Below, one piece after another: positions 7,965 through 16,992 of a DNA stretch of 47,355 bases. The notes beneath the pieces are model-generated. The model did no database searches, had not been told where the DNA came from, and saw only the letters and a list, made by a program, of their open reading frames with translations. This stretch comes from Oscillospiraceae bacterium (GTDB taxonomy: Bacteria; Bacillota; Clostridia; Oscillospirales; CAG-272): the NCBI GenBank assembly GCA_015064855.1, contig SVRK01000014.1:1-47355 (forward strand). The letters run 5' to 3'. The position numbers and the translations under genes are program-made. The number at the start of each line of letters is the position of its first letter. The stretch's first letter is position 1.

Positions 7965-10022
7965 ATGATTAAGATTTTTGCAAAGGACATTGAAGCTCAT
8001 TTGGACGAGGAAAAAGGAGTAATTTCCTATTTCAAGCTTGGAAATCACGAGCTATTCTCACTTTCCTCTCCTATTTTTGTGGCTAGACTGCGAAATGAAA
8101 GCGGTGAATGCTTTTATATTGACTCAACCAATGGAAAAATAGTATCAAATGGCAGTCAAGGCTTCGTTTACTCCAATTTTGAAGCACCATTCTCTTTAGT
8201 TTCCGTCAAGGTTACTTGGGTAGCCGACATATCAGTTTCTTGGCAAATTGAAGTTGACCAAATACCCAAGGAATATGCGCTTGAATGGGTAGAGTTTCCC
8301 AAAATCTGCTTACCTAGGCTTATAGATAATGACCCAAACGGCGGTAGAATTTTATTCCCATATGACGAGGGAATTTTATTAACCGACGAGACCTCCTTGC
8401 CACGCTACGAGCCGGAGTTTCCTATGTCGGGTGCTTACTTTATTTTCCCAAATAAGGTTTGCTCACAATTTATATCATATCTTTTTGACGATATAGGCTT
8501 ATATTTTGGCGCACACGACACGGATAGAGCCTTTAAGGGTATCGACTTCTTTCCTTACAATGACGGCGTCGCTATTTGCACACGCTTATATTCGGGCGCT
8601 GATTTCGGAGAGGGATATAAGCAAAACTACCCTATTGTTTGGCAAGCTTGCAAAGGGAATTGGAAGGACGCGTGCGACATTTATCGCGCTTGGTTTGAAA
8701 AAAATCTCCCTTCAGGCGTAATAAAAACCAAGGAAAACGAGTCCTTGCCAAGCTGGTATGAAAATATGCCACTTGTCGTTACCTATCCTGTGCGCGGAAT
8801 CCACGATATGGACAAGATGGAGCCAAATTCTCTTTTTCCTTATACAAACGCACTGCCGATTTTTGATGAAATAAAATCAAGGACAGGCTGTCAAATTATG
8901 TCACTTCTTATGCACTGGGAGGGCACAGCCCCTTGGGCACCGCCTTACGTTTGGCCACCTTATGGCGGAGTTAATTTGTTTAATGAATTCAGAGATAAAT
9001 TACATAAAAACGGAGATTTGCTCGGCGTTTACTGCTCAGGCTTTGGTTATACCTCGAAAAGCACGCTTATAGAAAGCTATAACTGTGAAGAAAAAATCAA
9101 AAACGAAAACGTTTTAGAGGGTGTTTGCCATTCTCCCGCTAATAAGCCCGAGCCTGGTATTACCTGTACGCCTTATCAGCGCTATGGATATGATATATGC
9201 CCTGCATCCAAACGCGGACAAGAGCTTTTAAACGAAGGCTTTGCCCCTGTATTTAAAAGTGGCGTTGACTATGCACAAATTCTTGACCAAAACCACGGTG
9301 GCGGTCAATATATGTGCTATGCAAGAGGACATAACCACCCACCTATGCCGGGGGCGTGGATGACCTCTAATATGCAAGAGCTACTGAAAAGCTGGAAGAA
9401 AACGGCAAGCGGAATGCTTTTTGGCTGTGAAAGCACCGCATCGGAGCCGTTTATTGGCAGTCTACAAATGAGTGATAACAGATTTGAATTAGGATATCCA
9501 TACGGCACTCCTATTCCCGTTTTTGCTTATATCTATCACGAGTATTTAAGAAACTTTATGGGAAACCAATGCGGTTGTCCGTTTGAGCCAACCGTTGACA
9601 CCTTGCGCTATCGTCTTGCATACTCCTTCTCTATTGGAGATATGATGACGCTTATTCTCTCACCCAAGGGCGGACTGATGTCCCACTGGGGCACACATGA
9701 TTTCAGCCAACCGCCAAGCTGGGAAAAGGCACTTACTTTCATTAAAAATATGATGGACTTTTATAATAACGGCGCAAAGAAATATCTATACTGTGGTAAA
9801 ATGACAAACGCACCGGATATTGAGTGTGAAAAAATTACTATTCCTATGTTTAGAGGTCGCCCGTCAATTACACTACCCAGACTTCTATTTTCTACTTGGG
9901 AGGCTGACGGCGGGAAAACCGCTTATATTGTTGTAAATCCCGAGGATAAAGCAGTTAATTTTAAATTAAACGGAAAAGAATATTCAGTTGATGCGCTTAA
10001 TGCAATACTTATTACAATCTAA
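7965..10022 (+). CDS. DUF6259-like glycoside hydrolase (685 aa)
   Basis: A large soluble protein with no signal peptide. It has an N-terminal beta-rich region (about 1-230), a central (beta/alpha)8-like region with Trp-rich loops (MHWEGTAPWAPPYVWPP; GVYCSGFGY; 'GVDYAQILDQN'), and a short C-terminal beta domain (TAYIVVNPEDKAVNF). The layout matches the poorly characterised DUF6259 family of presumed glycosidases in gut bacteria. Asp and Glu residues in 'DYAQILDQN' and 'FGCESTASEPF' are catalytic candidates, but I cannot assign them. It is monocistronic between a strong promoter and a perfect terminator, and divergent from amidohydrolase B, so both may act on the same substrate class. Confidence 0.7.
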   Translation: MIKIFAKDIEAHLDEEKGVISYFKLGNHELFSLSSPIFVARLRNESGECFYIDSTNGKIVSNGSQGFVYSNFEAPFSLVSVKVTWVADISVSWQIEVDQIPKEYALEWVEFPKICLPRLIDNDPNGGRILFPYDEGILLTDETSLPRYEPEFPMSGAYFIFPNKVCSQFISYLFDDIGLYFGAHDTDRAFKGIDFFPYNDGVAICTRLYSGADFGEGYKQNYPIVWQACKGNWKDACDIYRAWFEKNLPSGVIKTKENESLPSWYENMPLVVTYPVRGIHDMDKMEPNSLFPYTNALPIFDEIKSRTGCQIMSLLMHWEGTAPWAPPYVWPPYGGVNLFNEFRDKLHKNGDLLGVYCSGFGYTSKSTLIESYNCEEKIKNENVLEGVCHSPANKPEPGITCTPYQRYGYDICPASKRGQELLNEGFAPVFKSGVDYAQILDQNHGGGQYMCYARGHNHPPMPGAWMTSNMQELLKSWKKTASGMLFGCESTASEPFIGSLQMSDNRFELGYPYGTPIPVFAYIYHEYLRNFMGNQCGCPFEPTVDTLRYRLAYSFSIGDMMTLILSPKGGLMSHWGTHDFSQPPSWEKALTFIKNMMDFYNNGAKKYLYCGKMTNAPDIECEKITIPMFRGRPSITLPRLLFSTWEADGGKTAYIVVNPEDKAVNFKLNGKEYSVDALNAILITI

Positions 10023-10025
10023 CAC

Positions 10026-10057
10026 AAAGAGCACACCGAAACGTCGGTGTGCTCTTT
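10026..10057. terminator. Bidirectional intrinsic terminator
   Basis: Perfect 14-bp stem (AAAGAGCACACCGA) with an AACG loop, placed between the convergent glycosidase and AraC genes and serving both. Confidence 0.9.
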
Positions 10058-10060
10058 ATG

Positions 10061-10906
10061 TTAAGTAATAGATTTTTTATACACCTTAGGCGATTGTCCG
10101 TATCTTTGCTTAAATGCCGTCGAAAAATAATTCGAGTCGGAAAAACCACTTCTGTACGCTATTTCCGTCATATTAAGTGAGGTGTTTAAGATTAGATATT
10201 TTGCATTTTCAAGCCTTGCCTCGTTTATATACTTGTTTGGCGTTGTGTTCCCTTCTTTTTTAAATATATATCTTAAATAAGTAGGCGAATAATTCATTAT
10301 GCTTGAAAGCTTTGTAACAGTAATTCCCTCCGAGTGTTTTTCTTGTATTATACCGACCGCTTTTAAATAAATTTTCTTAGTTTCCGTCAAGACTTTTTTG
10401 TTTTCACTGCAATGCTTATATAGCTCAATTATCATATATTCAAGCGGCTTAGTAAACCTTAAAACCTCGCTTAAGGAGGGTGGATTTTGTGATAGTTCAT
10501 TATATACTTTTATAAAGTCGCTACCACAAATTCCTTTTATTTTATCCTTGCAATAGCTTGATTTCTCAAGTGTATCCCTATATCCCGAAATATGTATACG
10601 CATAATAGTTTCACCTTCGAAATTAACGGGCAAAACGTATTCCTCGACCCCTGCATAGCAACAAGAATAAAACGGATAATCAAAATCCATTGAATTCAAT
10701 TTTCTCTTTTGCTTTCCACATTGCCCCTCTGTCAATTTGTTTTGCTTTAAATAACGACAAACAGAGCTTAAATGAATTTCATATAAATAAAGTTCCTCCG
10801 TATATGGCTCAAATCTCATATCAAAATTACTTAACACGCAATTGTAGCCTTGAAGACGCAAAAAATCAATATAATTCGTTACATCCTTAAAAATATCATT
10901 TCTCAT
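10061..10906 (-). CDS. AraC-family regulator with PocR-like sensor domain
   Basis: 281 residues from the ATG at 10906, which has a GGG at ribosome-binding distance; an ATG 15 bases upstream lacks one. The C-terminal ~95 residues form the two-helix-turn-helix AraC DNA-binding domain (MNYSPTYLRYIFKKEGNTTP, then ITEIAYRSGF-like and YFSTAFKQRYGQSP). The N-terminal half has conserved Cys and a 'CYAGVEEYVLPVNFEGETI' segment resembling PocR ligand-binding domains, which sense small metabolites. It is divergent from the FAD oxidoreductase gene and has its own promoter at 10975-11003. It probably activates the rightward genes (11019-14161) in response to a carbohydrate-derived signal; this is inference. 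Confidence 0.85.
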   Translation of the reverse strand: MRNDIFKDVTNYIDFLRLQGYNCVLSNFDMRFEPYTEELYLYEIHLSSVCRYLKQNKLTEGQCGKQKRKLNSMDFDYPFYSCCYAGVEEYVLPVNFEGETIMRIHISGYRDTLEKSSYCKDKIKGICGSDFIKVYNELSQNPPSLSEVLRFTKPLEYMIIELYKHCSENKKVLTETKKIYLKAVGIIQEKHSEGITVTKLSSIMNYSPTYLRYIFKKEGNTTPNKYINEARLENAKYLILNTSLNMTEIAYRSGFSDSNYFSTAFKQRYGQSPKVYKKSIT

Positions 10907-10974
10907 TTTTTGCCCTTTCATTGTCGTTTTTTAAAGAAAATATATCAAAAGTCAAAGGTTTTCTTTACTTTTTT

Positions 10975-11003
10975 ATTATACAATAATATCAGAAGTATGT
11001 CAA
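10975..11003 (-). promoter_or_regulatory. Promoter of the AraC-family gene
   Basis: Consensus TTGACA, 17-bp spacer and TATAAT on the minus strand. No equally good promoter is visible for the divergent gene at 11019, which suggests that gene needs an activator. Confidence 0.85.
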
Positions 11004-11018
11004 GAAGGGGTTTCCCAT

Positions 11019-12314
11019 ATGAAAAAAATTATAAAAGAAATAAATGAAATACCAGAAATTGCAAGCGTTGACGTTTTAGTTTGCGGCGGTGGCCCTGCGG
11101 GCATTGGTGCATCAATTCAAGCCGCGCGACAAGGTGTTTCGGTTATGATTATCGAAGCTCTTGGATGCCTTGGCGGAATTGCAACTTCGGGCATGATGTC
11201 GCACTGGGGCGGTCGCTCTTCAAGCAAGGTTATGCAAGAAATTTGGAATCTAACCTATGATATGGCTAAGGACGTGGGTTGGGATAACGACAGCTTTTGC
11301 GGTAAGGACGCTATATACCACGAGGTGCAAAAAATCGCACTTGAAGAAATGATGCAAAAGGAAAATATCCGCGTGCTTTACTATACTCATGTTTGTAAGG
11401 CGGTTGTTGAAAACGGTGCAATTATTGGTGTAATTATAGAAAATAAAAGCGGTCGTGGCTTTATTCGCGCCAAAAGAGTTGTAGATGCAACAGGCGACGG
11501 TGATGTTGCCGCCTCTGCCGGTGTACCTTTCTTTAAAGGGCGTGAGTCCGACGGCAAAATGCAACCCTGTACCATTATGTTTAACGTTGGCGGAGTTGAT
11601 ACTGAAAATGCAGTTTTTCCACCATCGTTTGAAACAATGGTTGAAACGCCAAAGGGGGAGCTACAGGCTCTTGCCAAGGAGCTTTTGCCATTTCCCGCCG
11701 GTCACGTGCTTCTTTATAGACAACCGATGCCCGGTACTGTTTGCTGTAATATGACAAACGCAATAGAAATTGACGGCACAGACGGAGAAAGCCTTACCAA
11801 AGGGGTTTTCACCTGTCACTCTCAAATTATCCCTATCGTTAAATTTTTAAAAGAGTACGTTCCGGGATATGAAAATTGTTGGCTAATGAACGGTGCTTCT
11901 CTCATAGGTATCCGCGAAACAAGACATTTCGAGGGTCTTGCATCGCTTGAAAAGGACGATATATTAGAGGCTAGATACCACGAGGATTGGGTAGTAAGAC
12001 GCGCACATTTCAATTTTGACGTACATAATTTAACAGGCGCGAGCCTTGATAAAACGGGTGCTCAAAAGCATTTTAAGCAAACAAATGACTACACTATCCC
12101 ATACGGCTGCTTGCTACCGAAAAACGTTGAGGGACTGCTCCTTTCGGGCAGAAATATAAGCGGCTCGCATATGGCGCACTCCAATTTCAGAATTATGTCC
12201 GTTTGTATTGCTCTTGGTGAAGCGGCTGGTGTGGCGGCTGCTCTTTCCGTTAAACAAAACAAAAAATTACGCGATTTAGACGTAAAAGAAATTCAAAATA
12301 TTGTTGGCGAATAA
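11019..12314 (+). CDS. FAD-dependent oxidoreductase (FAD_oxidored family)
   Basis: 431 residues. An N-terminal Rossmann dinucleotide-binding motif GGGPAGIG lies at residues 23-30, then 'EALGCLGGIATSGMMSHWGG', a hallmark of the FAD_oxidored (PF12831-like) group. The middle region has 'VVDATGDGDVAASAGVPF', and the C-terminus has GLLLSGRNISGSHMAHSNFR and 'GEAAGVAAALSV', the second FAD contact. Members oxidise sugars, uronates or related polyols, often next to glycosidases. It lies 20 bp before the secreted protein gene and is divergent from the AraC regulator. AGGGG precedes the ATG. Confidence 0.85.
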   Translation: MKKIIKEINEIPEIASVDVLVCGGGPAGIGASIQAARQGVSVMIIEALGCLGGIATSGMMSHWGGRSSSKVMQEIWNLTYDMAKDVGWDNDSFCGKDAIYHEVQKIALEEMMQKENIRVLYYTHVCKAVVENGAIIGVIIENKSGRGFIRAKRVVDATGDGDVAASAGVPFFKGRESDGKMQPCTIMFNVGGVDTENAVFPPSFETMVETPKGELQALAKELLPFPAGHVLLYRQPMPGTVCCNMTNAIEIDGTDGESLTKGVFTCHSQIIPIVKFLKEYVPGYENCWLMNGASLIGIRETRHFEGLASLEKDDILEARYHEDWVVRRAHFNFDVHNLTGASLDKTGAQKHFKQTNDYTIPYGCLLPKNVEGLLLSGRNISGSHMAHSNFRIMSVCIALGEAAGVAAALSVKQNKKLRDLDVKEIQNIVGE

Positions 12315-12334
12315 CTATATATAGGAGAAAATTT

Positions 12335-14161
12335 ATGAAAACGAACTTCAAACTGTTATTTACTCTTGCAATTGTTATTTTATCATTATTAGCCTTTACA
12401 GTGATTTCCTCGGCAGCAACCCTAACAGTTGGTGGTGAAGGCTCTGATTACAGCACGTTTAAGGATGCAGAAACCGCAGCGCAAAACGGAGATACTATCG
12501 TTGTTGAAGCCGATATTACAAGCGATATAAACCTTACTCAACATAAATCACTTGATATTGTTTTGAAGGCTAATTTGCTTGGCGGACTCCGCGTTTCCTA
12601 TGCAACGGCAAACGAGGTTAGTCTCACAATCCGCACGGAAGGAACAGGAGCAAGAACCATCAATTTTAAAAAGAGCTGTGACTCCTCTCAAGGTCTTTTC
12701 GGTGGCGGCTACGGAAACAATCTTTCAACCAAATATACTATAAACTTCTTCGGAACTGAAGATGCGCCCCTTATTCTTGACGGCTCAAACTTCGGCTATG
12801 GCTTGAACAACGCACTTAAAAATCTTACTGTAAATACAAAATTTGTTGAAATAAAGAATTTCAATACTCAAAATTCACAACCGCTTCTAAACTGCGGAAC
12901 GTTTAACGTATACGACGTCACTAAAATATATAATAACACAACATCAGGCCCATTGTTTGTTGGAACGACCTTGAATCTTTATGGCGGCGAGTTCTGCAAC
13001 AACACAACGACAGCCAAAATAATGTTCAACCTTAAAAACACCAATTTGCTTGGTGGCTCTATTCACGATAATTATTTGACAAACACAGCTGCGACCGGAT
13101 TTATGATTTTCGAATATGGAAACGAAAACGTTTATCGTTTCTTTGCAGGCTCAATTTATAATAACTACGTGCATGCACAAGACACCTCCCCGGCATTTAT
13201 TTCAGCAAGCAAATGGAATTCAAAATCAATGATAAATCTAGCATGTGTTGGCGAAAACTACTATTATAACTCGGCTGACAATACAGTTGCTCCTACCGTT
13301 TTAAAGAATTTCAGCAATATTTCATATGGTGATATTAGCTACGCAGTTGTCTTCAAGGCTAAGGACGGCGCGTATATTTCAGCTTACGCTATGCACAAGG
13401 GTGCTTACGATTCCAAATACGCATTAGTTGACAAAAGCGGTACAGCCGTAACGGCTATTATTATTCCGGAAGGATATACTTGGACAGATTCACTTGGAAA
13501 TTGCCAAGAGGTAACAGTTGACACAACAAAGCAAGGCGTTTACTATGCTCTTGGCGACCATAAATACAATGACGATTTTGATTGCACAACGGCTCTTGTC
13601 TGCATAACGTGTAATAAAGTTACAGTCGATGCCGGTGAGCACGAGCTAAAAACCATAATCGTTTATGAAAACGGCTACACAGCTAACGGCAAAAAATCAA
13701 CTGTATGTGCACATGAAAATTGCACAGCAGCAAATTCAAGCATAGATACACGTCCTCTATTTATTTCCCTTGGATATTCTAAAGACACAACGTCTAATGC
13801 GATAGTTTTTAATATAATTTCAAACAACGAAGCTATTTATGAATATGAAAACAGTATTGATTCCGATTTCAAATACGGAATTGGAGTTAAAATAGCAGAT
13901 AGTGACGAGAATATAGAAAACGACACTATTTTCGATGAAAGCTGTTCGTTGAAAGCAAATGCACTTGCAATAAATTTCAACAACAAAAATTATTCAAAAA
14001 TCCAAACTAAAATATCAAGCATTGGAGAAGATAACTACAACACGTATCTACATTGTAGCGGATACGTTATAGAAAACGGAAAGGTAACCTACATAAACGG
14101 CTCAAGCGAGGGCGCGTATGCAGAAAAGGTATCCTACTACTCAATCCCAAATGAAGAATAA
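12335..14161 (+). CDS. Secreted parallel-beta-helix-like surface protein (608 aa)
   Basis: An N-terminal Sec signal peptide is visible (Lys-rich start, hydrophobic stretch to about residue 24, likely cleavage after ISSAA or SSA). Residues about 30-330 have short Asn/Gly-rich repeats ('LNLYGGEFCNNTT', 'NLLGGSIHDNYLTNT', 'YRFFAGSIYNNYV') typical of right-handed beta-helix or pectate-lyase-like folds. A central Cys-rich segment (CTTALVCITCNKV, VCAHENC) resembles the CxxC repeats of the lipoprotein at 33226. The C-terminal ~150 residues are unassigned. I cannot see an LPXTG motif or other anchor. It is co-transcribed with the FAD enzyme, and the function is unknown; binding or degradation of extracellular polysaccharide would fit. 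Confidence 0.7.
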   Translation: MKTNFKLLFTLAIVILSLLAFTVISSAATLTVGGEGSDYSTFKDAETAAQNGDTIVVEADITSDINLTQHKSLDIVLKANLLGGLRVSYATANEVSLTIRTEGTGARTINFKKSCDSSQGLFGGGYGNNLSTKYTINFFGTEDAPLILDGSNFGYGLNNALKNLTVNTKFVEIKNFNTQNSQPLLNCGTFNVYDVTKIYNNTTSGPLFVGTTLNLYGGEFCNNTTTAKIMFNLKNTNLLGGSIHDNYLTNTAATGFMIFEYGNENVYRFFAGSIYNNYVHAQDTSPAFISASKWNSKSMINLACVGENYYYNSADNTVAPTVLKNFSNISYGDISYAVVFKAKDGAYISAYAMHKGAYDSKYALVDKSGTAVTAIIIPEGYTWTDSLGNCQEVTVDTTKQGVYYALGDHKYNDDFDCTTALVCITCNKVTVDAGEHELKTIIVYENGYTANGKKSTVCAHENCTAANSSIDTRPLFISLGYSKDTTSNAIVFNIISNNEAIYEYENSIDSDFKYGIGVKIADSDENIENDTIFDESCSLKANALAINFNNKNYSKIQTKISSIGEDNYNTYLHCSGYVIENGKVTYINGSSEGAYAEKVSYYSIPNEE

Positions 14162-14165
14162 TTTC

Positions 14166-14194
14166 AAAGAAACCGCTATTTTAGCGGTTTCTTT
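14166..14194 (+). terminator. Intrinsic terminator
   Basis: Perfect 13-bp stem (AAAGAAACCGCTA) with a TTT loop and a following T-rich tract, directly after the secreted protein gene. Confidence 0.9.
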
Positions 14195-14204
14195 TTCTTT
14201 TTAG

Positions 14205-14233
14205 TTGACTATTTGGTAAATTAAGTTTATAAT
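14205..14233 (+). promoter_or_regulatory. Promoter of the GH28-like gene
   Basis: TTGACT at 14205-14210, 17-bp spacer, TATAAT at 14228-14233. Confidence 0.85.
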
Positions 14234-14263
14234 TTATTTAGATTTATTTATTTGGGAGCTGAA

Positions 14264-15628
14264 ATGGAAAAAACAAAACTTGAAATCGAGAAGGCTTTGA
14301 AAGCAACAAGAGAAAGAAACGAGAAGAAATTATCCTATCTTTTAGACTCTTGCCGTCTTACCGATTATTTACCACACGGCAAATTTTGGACAGAGGCTTT
14401 TCAAAAAGCTCTTATGGAACACGAAATTATCTATATCCCAAAAGCAAGCGAGCCATATCTCATTGACGCATCCCTTATAATTCCTTCCAACCGCAAAATT
14501 ATAGCCGAGTATGGCGCACGCATCCGTTTAAGCGGTGAATGTAAGCTGCTTATGATGAAAAACTCGCAAACGGCAGACGGCACGCATATGCCAATTACGC
14601 TTGAAAGAAACGAAAATATCTCCATTGAAGGCGGTATTTGGGAAGAGGAATGTCCCTACCGTTTAGGCTACGGTAAAAGCGGAAAATACGACGAAAATCG
14701 TACGTTTTTCGGTGTTTCCACCTGTATGCTTCTTGAAAATATTAATGGTCTTACACTTAAAAATATGACCTTTAAAAATTGCGGTGGCTTCGGATTGCAA
14801 ATTGGTGACTGTACCGATATTATAATAGAAAACATCACCTTTGAAAACTGCTTTGCAGACGGAATTCACGTAAACGGAAACGTTGAAAATATACACATTA
14901 AAAACGTTTGCGGTGAGGTAGGAGATGACCTTGTTGCCTTTAATATGTTTGACTGGCAAAACTCGTCAATAAACTTCGGTCCTTGCAAAAATGCAATTTG
15001 TGAGGATTTGGAGCTATCAAAAAACAGCTACTATAAGGCTCTTCGTATAGAACCGGGAGTTTATACATACGATAACGGGGATACTGTTGACTGCTCTCTT
15101 ACAAATGCGATTTTTAGACGTATAAGCGGTATTAAAACCTTTAAGCTATACTGTCAAACTCCTGTTTATAGTCCGGGGGTCTTGCCGGAGCCGGCAGGTG
15201 TTGGAAGCGGTGACAATCTTTTCTTTGAGGATATAAAAATAGACCTAGACTCCCCCATTGACCTCCTTGACGGCTACGTGACAAACGATAAAATAAAAGG
15301 TAGCTTTGCGGGATTTGAGCTTGGCTTAAATGCGAAAAATATTTATCTGAAAAACATTGATATTACCCTTTACAGAGAAAAATATCCATACTCATATCTT
15401 TTATGCATAGGTCCAAAAAGTGCGCGAGAGGATAACGGAATTGAGGTTTTTGACCCATATTTTTCATCAGAGGTAGATAATTTATATCTTGAAAATATAA
15501 AAATTAACGGGCAAAAGCCGAATGATATTTCGCCATATATTCGTGAAATTGCTTTCAATTCACTATATGATGATTTGGAATCGACAGCCTACGGCAAAAT
15601 TAAAAACATAATATACAAAAATCGGTGA
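14264..15628 (+). CDS. GH28-like (polygalacturonase-type) right-handed beta-helix protein
   Basis: 454 residues from the ATG at 14264 with GGGAG just upstream; an in-frame TTG 12 bases earlier is rejected. After an N-terminal helical part the protein shows successive beta-helix rungs ('ISIEGGIWEEE', 'LTLKNMTFKNCGGFGLQIGDC', 'IIIENITFENCFADGIHVNG', 'IHIKNVCGEVGDDLVAF'). 'DGIHVNG' followed by 'VGDDLVA' corresponds to the polygalacturonase catalytic stretch (NxD, DD, then GH), although the third motif is not clear. No signal peptide is visible, so it acts inside the cell or is exported otherwise. It probably cleaves uronide or other glycosidic bonds in oligosaccharides imported by the neighbouring MFS carrier. 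Confidence 0.75.
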   Translation: MEKTKLEIEKALKATRERNEKKLSYLLDSCRLTDYLPHGKFWTEAFQKALMEHEIIYIPKASEPYLIDASLIIPSNRKIIAEYGARIRLSGECKLLMMKNSQTADGTHMPITLERNENISIEGGIWEEECPYRLGYGKSGKYDENRTFFGVSTCMLLENINGLTLKNMTFKNCGGFGLQIGDCTDIIIENITFENCFADGIHVNGNVENIHIKNVCGEVGDDLVAFNMFDWQNSSINFGPCKNAICEDLELSKNSYYKALRIEPGVYTYDNGDTVDCSLTNAIFRRISGIKTFKLYCQTPVYSPGVLPEPAGVGSGDNLFFEDIKIDLDSPIDLLDGYVTNDKIKGSFAGFELGLNAKNIYLKNIDITLYREKYPYSYLLCIGPKSAREDNGIEVFDPYFSSEVDNLYLENIKINGQKPNDISPYIREIAFNSLYDDLESTAYGKIKNIIYKNR

Positions 15629-15642
15629 TTTCACCGATTTTT
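15617..15642 (+). terminator. Intrinsic terminator overlapping the stop codon
   Basis: Stem AAATCGGTGA / TCACCGATTT followed by T-runs; the TGA stop of the GH28-like gene lies inside the 5' arm. Confidence 0.85.
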
Positions 15643-15653
15643 TGTTTTATTGC

Positions 15654-15682
15654 TTGATTTTGTTATATAACTATGTTAAAAT
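15654..15682 (+). promoter_or_regulatory. Promoter of the MFS gene
   Basis: TTGATT, 17-bp spacer, TAAAAT. The -10 overlaps the in-frame ATG-like start at 15673, so translation begins at the ATG at 15712 behind AGGAGG. Confidence 0.75.
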
Positions 15683-15711
15683 GTCTTTCAGTAATTTTTA
15701 GGAGGCATATT

Positions 15712-16965
15712 ATGGGATTCGGTCGTGTTAAGCTCGCCTGCTTTTCGGTAAACGTGGCTATGGCTGTCGTGGGCAATCTTTCACCTGTGCTTTTTCTTAC
15801 GTTTCACGAGCTTTATAATATTTCATATACCTTGCTTGGACTTTTGGTTTTAATAAACTTTTGCACACAGCTTGGTATAGACCTTATCTTCTCGTTTTTC
15901 TCGCACAAATTTAATATTCCCTTGGTTGTCAAAATCACTCCGTTTTTAACGGTTATAGGTCTTTTGATTTACGCCCTTTCGCCGTTCGTTTTTCCAAACA
16001 ACGTCTATATTGGAATTGTTATCGGTACGGTTATTTTCTCTGCCGCTAGCGGATTTTCCGAGGTGCTTATCAGTCCTGTTATTGCCGCAATTCCGAGTGA
16101 AAACCCTGAAAGAGAAATGTCAAAGCTACACTCCATTTACGCGTGGGGCGTTGTTGCTGTAATACTTATCAGCACAATTTTCTTATACGCTATCCCTAAC
16201 GGCAAAAATTATTGGTGGGTTTTACCTATAATTTTTACGCTCATTCCTATTTTCTCAATTTCAATGTTTATGGGAGCAAAGCTTCCCACGCTTGAAACTC
16301 CGGAAAAATTGTCAGGCGCTCTTAAATTCTTTAAAAGCAAGTGGCTTTGGATATGTGTTTTTGCCATTTTTCTTGGCGGTGCTGCCGAATGTACAATGGC
16401 ACAATGGAGCTCCAGCTTTATCGAAAACGCACTTGGTATCCCTAAAATTTGGGGTGATATTTTTGGCGTGGCTGTCTTTTCTGTTGCCCTTGGTTTTGGC
16501 CGTACGCTTTATGCAAAAAAAGGAAAAAACATTGAACGCGTTTTGTTTTTCGGTGCTATCGGCTCAACCGTATGCTATATAACTGCGGTGCTTTCGGGCA
16601 TACCCGTGCTTGGGCTTATTGCCTGTGCGCTTACCGGATTTTTCGTTTCTATGATGTGGCCAGGATGCTTGCTTGTCGCCTCGGAAAAGTTCCCAACCGC
16701 AGGTGTCTTTATTTACGCTATGATGGCATCGGGCGGTGACCTTGGTGCATCGTTCGGTCCACAGCTTGTCGGAGTTATTGCAGACGTAATACCAAACACA
16801 TCACTTGCAAATAGCCTGTCTAAAGCATTAAATCTCACTACCGAGCAAATAGGTCTAAAGGCAGGAATGCTTGTTGGAGTTATCTTATCAAGTATTGCTA
16901 TTTTGGTATATCTATACATATTTATATCAAAAAGGCGTAAGCTTAATATAAATAAAAAGCAATAA
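15712..16965 (+). CDS. MFS transporter
   Basis: 417 residues with about twelve hydrophobic helices and the usual central break after helix 6 (KLPTLETPEKLSG). Residues in helices 7-12 ('GAAECTMAQWSSSFIENALG', 'MASGGDLGASFGPQLVG') are typical of the fucose/sugar-type MFS permeases near glycosidases. It probably imports a mono- or oligosaccharide by proton symport. The start is placed at the ATG following a perfect AGGAGG. It is bounded by its own promoter and a terminator shared with the convergent lactate racemase gene. Confidence 0.85.
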   Translation: MGFGRVKLACFSVNVAMAVVGNLSPVLFLTFHELYNISYTLLGLLVLINFCTQLGIDLIFSFFSHKFNIPLVVKITPFLTVIGLLIYALSPFVFPNNVYIGIVIGTVIFSAASGFSEVLISPVIAAIPSENPEREMSKLHSIYAWGVVAVILISTIFLYAIPNGKNYWWVLPIIFTLIPIFSISMFMGAKLPTLETPEKLSGALKFFKSKWLWICVFAIFLGGAAECTMAQWSSSFIENALGIPKIWGDIFGVAVFSVALGFGRTLYAKKGKNIERVLFFGAIGSTVCYITAVLSGIPVLGLIACALTGFFVSMMWPGCLLVASEKFPTAGVFIYAMMASGGDLGASFGPQLVGVIADVIPNTSLANSLSKALNLTTEQIGLKAGMLVGVILSSIAILVYLYIFISKRRKLNINKKQ

Positions 16966-16992
16966 AAAAGCATCGCAAATGCGATGCTTTTT
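16965..16992. terminator. Bidirectional intrinsic terminator
   Basis: Stem AAAAAGCATCGC / GCGATGCTTTTT with an AAAT loop, between the convergent MFS and lactate racemase genes. Confidence 0.9.
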
